A DNA stretch of 64,000 bases from Trypanosoma brucei gambiense DAL972 (Eukaryota; Euglenozoa; Kinetoplastea; Trypanosomatida; Trypanosomatidae), in contig NC_026741.1 of NCBI RefSeq assembly GCF_000210295.1, forward strand, positions 310,001 through 374,000, read 5' to 3'. Under the pieces are notes generated by a model that worked only from the letters and a program-made list of their open reading frames with translations, was not told the DNA's origin and made no database searches. Position numbers and translations under genes: made by a program. Position 1 is the first letter of the stretch; each line of letters begins with the position of its first letter. This document shows positions 10,205 through 18,728 of this stretch, piece after piece.

Positions 10205-11403
10205 TATTCGCGAGCAAAACACCACAGAAGGTGAGGTGGTCGGCAACCTAAAAGGAATCATTACTCAAAGAAAATAACGCGTTGGGGTTGCCCGATGGGC
10301 TCGCCCTTTCGGGTCGATGGTTGCGTATGAAAACCGTTTCTCCTTTCACATCGATCCTTTGCCGCGTATGCGGAGGCGAAAACGCCGAGCGGCCACCCTT
10401 GCAACATCCGTCAATTGCGCGCACATATATTGCGGCAAATGTCCCACATCCCCGTTATGGATCAATTTGCACATATTATCGATTCCACAGCAAATCCTTG
10501 ATCGATTAGGGCGTGTTGGCTTTGCATCGCGGCATTATGAATGAGTATTACGTATCCGCGTTGGCAGAAATTAATGCACATGCAGAGCACCTCGGCCAGC
10601 AAGTAGTGGTGATAAATTTGGGTCGATGACTGTTGGACGTGATGGTCTAGCGGCTACAGAAGATTGTGGCGATAAGCGAGATCAAACAAGCAAGTCCCTT
10701 AACTAAAGGTCGGAATGGCTCAGATTATTACTTTTTGCACGGTTTGGAAGGAGTGTGTGGTTTTTGCGTTTGGTGTGGATTACGAAAAGTCGTCTGCTGG
10801 AGATCCCGGCACTGATACGGAAGCATTTCTAATGGAACAGGGACAGTGTAGTGCCCCTCGATTGGTTGGTGACACCCAAGACAGCCAAGTCCAATTCACA
10901 CCGAGCAAGTCGTTAAGTTCGCATTCGGGGATTAGGACGCTCTCGATATTACGCGACTACTCTCCACTTTGAAGCTCAAGGAACATGTAACAACGCTCAC
11001 AACAACCAAAGTCGAACATATTCTCGCTCCGTGGGAGATGATGACGCACCCCGTTAGGAGAGGAGGCTTTACAGCATGCTGCAGGCACAATTTGTGGAAG
11101 AGCATGGCATGGATCCTCACATTATTTTCCAACCAATGAAACACATCTATCCGTTCCACATGCCGAGGAACACTGTCAGCCACTTGGACAAATGCACCGC
11201 CATGTTGACTAATATGTAGAATAGTGTCTCTATGGTGTAACCCATGTCTTAGACGAATGATAAGAGCCATGGGAGCCGCCAGGGCGTTGTCCCTTCAAGA
11301 CGCACGGTTATACGATAACAAGGAGGGCGCATGCCACACGCCTGTTGAATACGCAGGACAAGGCTACCATTCCTTTACAGCAAGTGCACGTCCCGCTGCT
11401 GGA
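10205..11403. other. Decayed segment between two retroelement ends
   Basis: No intact gene. All six frames are broken at short intervals. Short coding-like stretches occur in the plus direction (see the pseudogene at 10537). No tRNA-like B box was found by eye. The segment is bounded by two ingi-family 5' ends that point away from each other. Confidence 0.6.
10537..11260 (+). pseudogene. Decayed plus-strand gene remnant, origin unsure
   Basis: From the ATG at 10537 one frame reads an uninterrupted stretch of about 29 codons that contains NAHAEHLG and QQVVVINLGR, then meets repeated stops. Further coding-like pieces appear in shifted frames, such as KEHVTTLTTTKVEHILAPWE near 10980-11040 and MDPHIIFQPMKHIYPFHMPR near 11110-11169. 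The LGQQVVVINL segment resembles the start of GPN-loop GTPases (consensus near LGR-VVVINLDPAAE), but the P-loop position reads GIMNEYY and the DPAAE motif is absent. The GPN relationship is a weak suggestion. The presence of a decayed coding sequence is more secure than its identity. Confidence 0.35.
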
Positions 11404-11415
11404 GATATATTGAAT
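11404..11415 (+). repeat. Left target-site duplication of RIME
   Basis: gatatattgaat immediately precedes the element and repeats at 11917-11928 with 10 of 12 bases identical (9 contiguous). Ingi and RIME are known for duplications of about 12 bp. Confidence 0.8.
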
Positions 11416-11492
11416 CCCCTGGCGATGCCGGCCACCTCAACGTGGTGCCAGGGTCCAGTACCCCGTATCATCAGGGGAAGCCAAGAGCCAGC
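11416..11492 (+). ncRNA. Pr77 hallmark: internal promoter / HDV-like ribozyme
   Basis: The first 77 nt match the conserved 5' signature of ingi/RIME/L1Tc elements. In L1Tc this segment is reported as an internal promoter and as a delta-virus-like self-cleaving ribozyme. Here the P1-type helix can form perfectly: ccctggc (11417-11423) pairs with gccaggg (11447-11453). A second GC-rich hairpin, taccccgtatcatcagggg, lies just after. Activity of this copy is inferred. Confidence 0.7.
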
Positions 11493-11919
11493 AGCGTTCC
11501 TTTCATGGGGAACACTGCTTTGCTCCGGCTACGGCATCATACAGCACAGGGATCAGCAGCGTCTTGCTGGGACACCGTTTTTCATTTGTCGGTCCCTGGG
11601 CACGTGCCAGCGTGCCATCAGCAGTATCATCCGCACTAAGATGCTGCTGTCCGGTGATGTGGAACTCCAAAAAAGGATTGCCAATTGGCATCTTTGGGAG
11701 AGTCCAGGGTGGGGGGCTTCTCGCCCCATGTGCTGTATTCCGTTTAACTGCGGAGTCACAACAAAACGTTATAGCGGGTGTGTTAGGACGAATAAAAAAA
11801 AGGGAGACTCTGCCACAGTTGCCAGACCGATAGCATCTCAGGGCTCTACGGTGATGGCTGATGGCCGCGCCAGTGGGGGGAAACTCTCACAAAGGCACGA
11901 AGAAAATTCCAAAAAAAAA
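11416..11919 (+). mobile_element. RIME retroposon (non-autonomous partner of ingi)
   Basis: About 504 bp, the usual RIME length. It opens with the 77-nt hallmark of trypanosomatid ingi-clade elements, contains the 5' half shared with ingi, switches near 11665 to the 3' half and ends in A10 (11911-11920). A frame starting upstream at 11224 runs through it, and the element's own frame covers roughly 165 codons, in line with the long frame described for RIME. It stops at 11959, beyond the element. The ingi 2A-like segment is present only up to LLSGDVE because the 5'/3' junction removes the ENPGP end. No RT or endonuclease is encoded, so mobility would need ingi enzymes. Confidence 0.92.
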
Positions 11920-11928
11920 ATATTGAAT
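11917..11928 (+). repeat. Right target-site duplication of RIME
   Basis: aaaatattgaat after the poly(A) tail; pairs with 11404-11415. The boundary with the A-tail is ambiguous by a few bases. Confidence 0.8.
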
Positions 11929-13518
11929 TATTTCTCGCTTAAATTCGAGTGTGAAATGTAAATTTCAACATCTCTGGGGACTGATCGGAATGAGACCAAA
12001 AGGGACCAGTGAAAGGAGCCCTCAGGTTATTTCCATCGGCGATGATCGTTTACTTTGGAAGGTCGGTAGCGTAAAGGATGCCTCTTCCGCACCAACAGGA
12101 GCTCAGGTCATCCCTTTTCTCAATTGCAGAGGATAAACCCTCCAACGAGCGTCGCTGGTGAATTGCGGGGCCTCAAGAGAAATAACAAAAGCGGATGAAC
12201 CTTACGAGGCAATTGTTCCTTTTGGAACACATTTCAAAATACCTTCATGCGGTTACTATCCTGAGTTGTCGACTTTTTCTGTCTGTTTTTTTGTTTTTTC
12301 TTAAGGGCGTTACGTCGTCGTCTTTTGCCTTGGACAGAGAACTTTTCCCCGCTACAGAGGCCGCTTTGTTGCCACTGTCCGCACTTGGTTTAGTAAGTGG
12401 GTATTACTTTCTTGCCTGTTTAAAAATAAGAAACGCACGGTTACACCCAATTGGGAACTCGCAGTTGATTTGGTCACAGATGGCTCTTTGAGGGGTTGTG
12501 GGTCTGGGGCAAGTCCTCTTATTGGATTCCGGTGAGGTGAAAGTAATGTTATGTGGTGTAGTTGGTTTAAGTTCCCTTTTCTTATCATGCAGGCTCAGGC
12601 CCGTGTCCTCTGACTCTCCTCAGTAGCATTCGTGGAATCCTTTCCCCCTGAGTATTGACATTTGGGTTGATAATACATTCCTGTAAGGCGCGGAAACAAA
12701 AGGAAACACAAAAGCCTACGGTCTTTCCGTGGCCATGGATGAGATGTTTATGATATTTGATTCCCACAACATTAGCACAAATTACTCGTTTAACCGCTCC
12801 GTCAGCAAACCGGCGGTCGGCTCCCGCGGAGGCACACGGTTAAACTGCACAAAGTTGGTGAAGGAGTTTAACTTACAAAAGTAAGTGGCAGTGTCCCGAG
12901 GCTTTTGGGGACCACAAGAACTGCCCTTTCACAGGTCTACTGTGAAATAAATATTCCGCTGCTGCTTGCCACCTAAGTTTGTGTCAGATGGGTATTGATG
13001 ACTATATATGGTTATACATTTAGTTTATAATTCCTTGCTCCTCGCTTTAATTATATTTAATAAATTGACCATTCGAACCGCACCGAAACTCGTATTTTTA
13101 AAAGATTTGTTTTCACTCGTCTTGAGGTTTTGTAGATTTTTTGTATTTACACTCCTTTTTATTCGTTTCAAAGTCGATAATTCTGTTGATTTTCAATTTA
13201 AATGTTGTAAAAGTATTTTTTCTCTTAAATTTATGAGATTCTTCCGTGGAGCTTTAGTTTTTTCTTTGTTATTTGTTTTGTCTTTTGTACCTAAAAATAT
13301 TTGGAGAGAATCAGTGTGTTTGTGTTTTTTGTGTAATATTTACCCATATATTTCAGTGGGGAGATTACAGAAGTAATATATATATATAAGATCCTTTGTA
13401 TTGCTTATGTGCTTTGTCTTTAAGCGGTTGTTGCTTTTCCTTTTTAACATATATTTTTGAAACATGATTTGGCCACATATTTTTTATATTAGTTTTATTT
13501 AAATATTCTGTAGATTGA
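11929..13518. other. Gene-free region before the plus-strand gene cluster
   Basis: No convincing gene. The part from 11929 to about 12950 has mixed composition with short broken frames. From about 12970 to 13518 the sequence becomes strongly AT-rich and T-rich on the plus strand. A 122-codon ATG frame there (13008-13376) is made of Phe, Leu, Ile and Lys codons forced by the T-rich composition and is not called. The region precedes the first gene of a run of plus-strand genes, so a polycistronic unit may begin here. Confidence 0.5.
13445..13513 (+). promoter_or_regulatory. Candidate spliced-leader acceptor for TSR1
   Basis: T-rich tract ending in AG at 13491-13492 and again at 13512-13513, the latter five bases before the ATG at 13519. 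Either would give a short 5' UTR after trans-splicing. Confidence 0.5.
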
Positions 13519-15852
13519 ATGGCACGTAATAAGGCTCACAAGCAGAGGTTTGCATCTAAACGTGCTGTTTCGGGTTTGGCAAAGGGACGCACTATTCCAA
13601 CGAAAAAGGAGAGTGTAAAAGCGCTTCATCCGTTGGAGGCCAAAGAGAGATCAAGGCAGTCTTTAGCTGCCCTGCGGGACAAGAAAAGGGCCAATGCCCT
13701 TCAACAAAAGAGAATCGGGAAAATATCCGGGTTGCCTCGGGCTGTTGGTGTTCTACCAGCAAATGAATCGGCTAACACGGACCTGGTCATTCGGGGCCTG
13801 TGCTTTTCTTTGGGGAGTGAAGTTCGTGACACTTGCCTCCCGTTCACTGCAAGTTCGAAAGAAAAGAAGGCATCTTTTACATTTATGTCAGAGCGGAATG
13901 GCAATCTTCAGAGTTGTGTTGACATCGGTAAGGTCGCTGACTTTTTGGTGTTAGCACTGGATGTCTCGCGATCCGTACAGGAAATGATACGTAACGTGCA
14001 AGAATCTATGGAAGTAGAAGATTGTGATGATGTTGGCTCCGTTGTGGCTACTACATGGTACGGAGATATTGGTCTTTGTATCACTGCGTTCACGAGAGAG
14101 CTGATTGCAGCTCTTAATGCCCAAGGGGTGCCGAGTGTAGCTGTAGTACTGCAAAATCTTGATACGTTCACTGAAAAGCAGCGTCATAAAGTTATTAAGG
14201 TTCACCAGCGTTACTTTTTATCTGTTCTCCCTGAAACGACGAAGGTATTTACTGTGATTGATCAGGGTGACTATGACCCGGTGCTTCGGCATCTCCATGT
14301 CGCTAAACTTCGTTCACTAGCATGGCGTGATCAACATCCGTATTTGATAGTGGAGGAGGGATATTTTGATGATGATGCTCAAAAACTTGTCGTAGGTGGT
14401 TACCTTCGTGGCATGGCACTCTCGGCCGAGCAATTGATTCACCTCACAAACCACGGGACGTTTCAGATTGAGAACATATGCCGGGGGGACCCAAGGGGTG
14501 ATGAAGCCCAGGTTATTGATTCGTGTGAGAAGGCACACAGAGAGTCACTTGACTACGTTCAAGTGAATGCCACTCTTGACGATGCAGACGGACCAACTGA
14601 GGAAGATATTGCCTATCACAAATCAATAGGATTCAAAAAGGTCAAAGTTCCAGAGGGTGTATCTGATTACCAGGCAGCATGGTATGAATTCGAGGGTAGT
14701 GATATAAACTCGGAGACAGATATTGGTGAATCGGTACCGGGGGACGATGAGTATGCTGCGTCTGATCACTTTTCTCAGGGGACTTTAAGAACAACAGTTG
14801 ACTTTCTTAAGGTGGAGGATGTAATTCGTTTGGAGCGGATGAACGACGACGAACGAGCTGCGGAAATACAGAGACTTAAAGAGGAGAGTGAAGAAGATGC
14901 GTGGAATCCAGATATTGTAGACACACCTTTCAATCTACCAGCAAGGCAAAGATTTATGAAATATCGCGGACTCAAGAGCTTCCAAACGGGTAAATGGGAC
15001 GCGGCGGAGAATCTCCCGCCACATTACGCTTATATTTACAAGTTACAGGGCATAACCCGCATTCGTGAGGCAGCGCTAGCGAAATGCGCCAGTGGAAGTG
15101 TCGCAACTGAGCAATTTGTGTATATAACACTCGTGGATGTTCCAAGTAAGGTCTGGAGAAGCTCTGTCGAAGGCGGTTGCATTATTGCATCGGGTCAGCT
15201 GGAGCATGAGCAGAAATGGTCAGTCCTTCACTTTAGGATTCAAAGGAGCTCGGATTGCGATGAACCAATTAAGTCAAAAATACCTATGCTCGCTCATATA
15301 GGTTTTAGGAAGTTTTACGTGTCACCCATCTTCAGTGACATTACTACCTCAGATCGTACGAAGTTTGCCCGCTTTTTTCATCCAAACGAAAAATTTTGTA
15401 TGGCGAGTTTTTTTGGCCCTATATCGTATCAGCCTTGCCCTATTCTTTTGTTTGAAGTTCCGTCACTGGAGGAGCAGAATGAGGACAATTCATTGCATTT
15501 GGCTTGCTTTGGAGGGGCACTACCGCCAAATCCAGACCTGTTGGTGCTCAAGCGTGCGGTACTGACGGGAAGAGTAGCGACTATTCACAAAAAACAAATT
15601 GTAGTCAAATACATGTTTTTCAACGACGAGGACGTGCAGTGGTTTCAATCTGTGGACCTTCGCACTCGGTTGGGGAGACGTGGGAAAATAATAAAGGCTG
15701 TGGGAACTCGTGGGCTGTTTAAAGCATCCTTGAACGATCAGGTAATGCAGCATGATCTTGTTTGCATGGATCTTTATAAGCGTGTCTTCCCTAAGTGGAC
15801 AACTTTGCCGTTTTGCATTTCGGATGTTCCGAAAGTTGTTGCCGAAGAGTAG
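13519..15852 (+). CDS. TSR1: Ribosome biogenesis protein TSR1
   Basis: 777 residues. TSR1 acts in late nuclear and cytoplasmic maturation of the 40S subunit; it has a translational-GTPase fold but no GTPase activity. Seen here: a basic N-terminus (KAHKQRFASKRA); an AARP2CN-type region near residues 250-330 (SLAWRDQHPYLIVEE, then VVGGYLRG); an acidic stretch; and the BMS1/TSR1 C-terminal domain from about residue 470, with MKYRGLKSFQTGKWDAAENL, GFRKFYVSPIFSD, ARFFHPNEKFCMASFFGPI and KKQIVVKYMFFNDEDVQWF. No P-loop is present where BMS1 has one, which favours TSR1. Length is close to the yeast protein (788). The ATG is the first in frame and follows a T-rich tract. First gene of the plus-strand cluster. 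Confidence 0.93.
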   Translation: MARNKAHKQRFASKRAVSGLAKGRTIPTKKESVKALHPLEAKERSRQSLAALRDKKRANALQQKRIGKISGLPRAVGVLPANESANTDLVIRGLCFSLGSEVRDTCLPFTASSKEKKASFTFMSERNGNLQSCVDIGKVADFLVLALDVSRSVQEMIRNVQESMEVEDCDDVGSVVATTWYGDIGLCITAFTRELIAALNAQGVPSVAVVLQNLDTFTEKQRHKVIKVHQRYFLSVLPETTKVFTVIDQGDYDPVLRHLHVAKLRSLAWRDQHPYLIVEEGYFDDDAQKLVVGGYLRGMALSAEQLIHLTNHGTFQIENICRGDPRGDEAQVIDSCEKAHRESLDYVQVNATLDDADGPTEEDIAYHKSIGFKKVKVPEGVSDYQAAWYEFEGSDINSETDIGESVPGDDEYAASDHFSQGTLRTTVDFLKVEDVIRLERMNDDERAAEIQRLKEESEEDAWNPDIVDTPFNLPARQRFMKYRGLKSFQTGKWDAAENLPPHYAYIYKLQGITRIREAALAKCASGSVATEQFVYITLVDVPSKVWRSSVEGGCIIASGQLEHEQKWSVLHFRIQRSSDCDEPIKSKIPMLAHIGFRKFYVSPIFSDITTSDRTKFARFFHPNEKFCMASFFGPISYQPCPILLFEVPSLEEQNEDNSLHLACFGGALPPNPDLLVLKRAVLTGRVATIHKKQIVVKYMFFNDEDVQWFQSVDLRTRLGRRGKIIKAVGTRGLFKASLNDQVMQHDLVCMDLYKRVFPKWTTLPFCISDVPKVVAEE

Positions 15853-16255
15853 CAATTCTAAATTTAAGGACGCTGGTGGGAGGGTAGCTTTTTTTTTTTA
15901 ATAGTGGGTCGCATTAACAGGCAATGAAGTAACTAGTCGTTTAATCAGACTTTATTTGCTTAACCATTATTAGCTAAGTTAGAAAATTTCCCCCCAGATA
16001 ATACATTCGTGTTTATTTATTTGGATGTTCAATTTTTGCACTTGTCCCAACTTTCAAGTTAATCTGTAGTAAGGAGAAGGAGGGGGAGAATACTTAGATA
16101 TTTTTTCCACCTTGAAAGGCATAACTTTTATCCTTTTGTGGGCAATCTCGACCAACATATACATAGGAAGGCAGATAAGTTTCACTGTTAGAACAGTATC
16201 AATTAAGGGGTTAGCGTGGGAGAGAAACATTCGAATCAAAAAAAAAAAAAAGGAA
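15853..16255 (+). other. Intergenic region, TSR1 to acyl-CoA dehydrogenase
   Basis: Untranslated sequence with a T9-10 tract near 15890 and an A14 tract (16239-16252) only a few bases before the next start codon. The upstream in-frame extension from 16112 begins at a TTG, not an ATG, and is regarded as 5' UTR. Confidence 0.6.
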
Positions 16256-17815
16256 ATGAGACGTTTCATTTCTGTTTCTAAGCACATGCCCGGCCGTCAC
16301 TCGTCTTATGCGGCAGGTCTATTCAACTTCAAGATTGTGCCGGATGAGATGTTTCCATACCCCTGTCGTAAGGTTGATGGTGATGAAGCAGAGAACTTAC
16401 AATTGTTGCTGGAAGACGTCCGAAAAAATGGCAGCACACTTACAAATCTTTATGGAGCCCGTATAAGTACGGAATATGGTGGGATGGATCTTGGTCACAC
16501 CGCCCATGCTTTAATATATGAGGAAGTTGGTGCAAAGTGTAATGCTGACATGCTATCGCTAATAGGCCACAGTGGTATGTGTACTTATCTCTTATCGGCA
16601 GTTGGGGACAAGTCGTTAAAGGGAGAGTATTTAACGGCGATGTCTGACGGTAGTGTAGTGATGGGGTGGGCGGTTGAAGAAAGCAATGGGAGCGACTTTA
16701 GCATGACTTCAACTAAAGCCTCTCTCCGCGATGACAAGTACGTATTAACAGGGGAAAAACATTGTTTTAACGCCGCGAAAGCTACGCATTTTTTGGTCTT
16801 AGGTAAGACATTTACTCAAATTGTTGCGGAGGAGGGGGCTACTACAGTCGAACGCCTGTCATTTTTTATATGCGCCAAAGACGCCCCCGGTGTGAAGGTG
16901 GTCGGGAACTCCGTTACCATGGAAAATACTCCAGCCCGCTGCGCAGTTGGTGTAGTGGGCGAAGGGTTTAAAAACGCGATGATAACGTTGTTTACAGAAC
17001 AATACCTATACACGGCCTCACTTCTTGGGATAATGAAGCGTATCCTTCAAATTCTGGGGGAGTCCAATGCTGGAGAGGGTGCTGGTGGGCTTATCGGTTC
17101 TTTTGCCTGCTTTGTATATGCTATGGAGTCCACTATTTACGCCCTGGCTGCTATAGCGGACACACCTGTGGAGGACAGTCTGCTGGAGTGTACGTTAACG
17201 GCTGCGTTTACCCAAAGCACTGTAACGAAACTATTAAAGGATTTGGAGATATCAATCCCACCAAGCGTGCAACTGGAGGAGTGTATTTCTTGCGCGAGAA
17301 GCATCCTAAATCAAACGGAGCAGGATCATTTTTTATATGCCGCGGCTGTTTGCTGCGGCATCGAGGATTATGGCTTGTTTTTCCAAAATGCATCGACATT
17401 GCAAGTGATGCAAGCGAGGTTGCTTCGATCGTTGGGGGTGCGCGATCGTATTCCCATTAAGAATGTCAGGAATGCGTCACTGATTGACGAGGTGGTTGTG
17501 ACATTTGGGAATGCCGTGGAAACCACCTTTGTAAGAAGTGGTTCCCACGTTCAGTACCAGCAACTACTTCTTGATCGGTTGGGGGAAGCTGCATCTCTTA
17601 TTTACGCAGCATCAGCTGTGGCCTCGCGGGCCTCGCTGTGTGTTGCAAAAGGCCTTCCTTCGTTGGAACTCGAGGAAAGTTTAGCGGCATGCTTTGTTTC
17701 TTCTGCTGTTAGTAGGTCTCGGGTCCTCTGCGAGGAGGTCTGTAACGTAGGTAAGACAGCTGATGATATATTGAGAAGAATTGCCCTCGATATTTGCGAA
17801 GATGCTTTACAGTAG
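16256..17815 (+). CDS. Acyl-CoA dehydrogenase, VLCAD/ACAD9-like
   Basis: 519 residues from the first in-frame ATG (MRRFISVSKHMPGRHSS), a basic start that looks like a mitochondrial presequence. The ACAD N-terminal half is clear: ARISTEYGGMDLGHTAHAL near residue 67, the flavin-side motif MGWAVEESNGSDFSMTSTKA near 136-155, and the middle beta-domain. The last 90 residues (QYQQLLLDRLGEAASLIYAA, then SRAS) resemble the C-terminal extension of VLCAD and ACAD9. The catalytic helical domain between them is poorly conserved: the usual QI-GG-GF, ER-RD-R and IFEGTN segments are not seen. Human VLCAD and ACAD9 are about 620-655 residues, so this one is shorter. Catalytic activity is therefore doubtful; see findings. 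Confidence 0.85.
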   Translation: MRRFISVSKHMPGRHSSYAAGLFNFKIVPDEMFPYPCRKVDGDEAENLQLLLEDVRKNGSTLTNLYGARISTEYGGMDLGHTAHALIYEEVGAKCNADMLSLIGHSGMCTYLLSAVGDKSLKGEYLTAMSDGSVVMGWAVEESNGSDFSMTSTKASLRDDKYVLTGEKHCFNAAKATHFLVLGKTFTQIVAEEGATTVERLSFFICAKDAPGVKVVGNSVTMENTPARCAVGVVGEGFKNAMITLFTEQYLYTASLLGIMKRILQILGESNAGEGAGGLIGSFACFVYAMESTIYALAAIADTPVEDSLLECTLTAAFTQSTVTKLLKDLEISIPPSVQLEECISCARSILNQTEQDHFLYAAAVCCGIEDYGLFFQNASTLQVMQARLLRSLGVRDRIPIKNVRNASLIDEVVVTFGNAVETTFVRSGSHVQYQQLLLDRLGEAASLIYAASAVASRASLCVAKGLPSLELEESLAACFVSSAVSRSRVLCEEVCNVGKTADDILRRIALDICEDALQ

Positions 17816-18056
17816 CGATTTGCACCAGAGTGTGGGGGAGGTGGGGAGGCTGGAGACAGGGGTAGTGAGGGTGATGTGGGGCTTAAGGTTTCGCGTTAAG
17901 AGGTATGTGCACGGTTACCGGCTAATGCCGGAATGCTGTTAAGTTCGTTGGTTGTCATATCTGTACCGCAGAAGTGCAAATTCTCTTTCACCCACGTCTT
18001 TTCCTGGATCTACCCCTGTGTGACGGTCTTGAAGAAAATATTTATGCTGGGCATTG

Positions 18057-18557
18057 ATGTTCTGCTTCAGTAGAGGATTGTGGATGCGCCACATTGGTCA
18101 GGATGTGCCAAAGCGGCACACTCACTTTGTGCTTGAAAGTAGACTGATGTACGAAAAATCTTTTCGGGACTGTTGGCTTCACAGCGTCTGCCGGGCCATT
18201 TCTCAACTGGACGAACCGCTATCAAAAACTGTTGTGGGGACCCACCAAAAGATGCTTCAGCGAAAGGTCACATGCTTTCAGTACAACCAGTACGGGTTGT
18301 TTAAGACGCCGTACTATCGTTTAGCTAACGTTGATAGGTACCATGCGGTTCAGGGTGTTGCGGGAACGCGGGAGTGGGTTCCATACGTAAACGTCTCATA
18401 CTGGACGATGAACAAAATGGTTCGTGGTGGTAACCTTTTGGTACACAGAGTCCACTACACTGGATGGGGAACAGATTCTCATCTCAAAAAGGGCGGTTGG
18501 GAGCATCGGTGGAATAAGGTCCTGCAGCGCAACGTTCTTCAGTATAGTCGGATTTAG
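18057..18557 (+). CDS. Hypothetical Trp/Tyr-rich protein
   Basis: 166 residues from the ATG at 18057 (MFCFSRGLWMRHIGQDV). A second in-frame ATG at 18084 would give 157 residues and is also plausible because a pyrimidine run with AG lies between the two. The protein is basic and rich in Trp, Tyr and His (WVPYVNVSYWTMNKM, HYTGWGTDSHLKKGGWEHRW) with no membrane segment or signal I recognise. Short basic aromatic-rich proteins of this type in kinetoplastids are often mitochondrial ribosome or respiratory-complex parts, but nothing here proves that. Lies 241 bp after the acyl-CoA dehydrogenase and 171 bp before the MaoC gene, tight spacing that supports a real gene. Confidence 0.65.
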   Translation: MFCFSRGLWMRHIGQDVPKRHTHFVLESRLMYEKSFRDCWLHSVCRAISQLDEPLSKTVVGTHQKMLQRKVTCFQYNQYGLFKTPYYRLANVDRYHAVQGVAGTREWVPYVNVSYWTMNKMVRGGNLLVHRVHYTGWGTDSHLKKGGWEHRWNKVLQRNVLQYSRI

Positions 18558-18689
18558 GTTAAGTATCGATGGTAGCATGCAGCGGCTGTCGATGCTTGTG
18601 AAGAGTTAATATTACGTCCTCGTTGTCTTGTTGCCATTGTATGCCACTACCTGTGGTAATGCTGCGCTCATAATATTTCCATTGTTGTC

Positions 18690-18727
18690 GTTTATGGACT
18701 CACTTTCGCTTTTTGTCGAACACTTAG
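18690..18727 (+). promoter_or_regulatory. Spliced-leader acceptor abutting the MaoC start codon
   Basis: A pyrimidine-rich run ends in cacttAG at 18726-18727, one base before the ATG at 18729. No other AG exists between 18605 and this one. The next AGs lie inside codons 3-6 of the frame. Confidence 0.55.
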
Positions 18728-18728
18728 T

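Noticed and set aside
10640..10700. tRNA-like string gatggtctagcggcta
   Set aside because: It recalls a tRNA D-arm, but no B box or acceptor stem pairing could be found around it.
11224..11961. 245-codon frame read as a protein gene
   Set aside because: It starts outside the RIME, runs through it and ends beyond the target-site duplication. The body is the known RIME frame joined by chance to flanking sequence.
13008..13376. 122-codon ATG frame, possible membrane protein
   Set aside because: Lies in a T-rich, AT-rich stretch where Phe/Leu/Ile/Val codons arise from composition. No recognisable motif and no acceptor tract of its own could be separated from the background.
16112..16255. 48-codon N-terminal extension of the acyl-CoA dehydrogenase
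   Set aside because: It begins at TTG and passes through an A14 tract read as a Lys run. The ATG at 16256 gives a better mitochondrial presequence.
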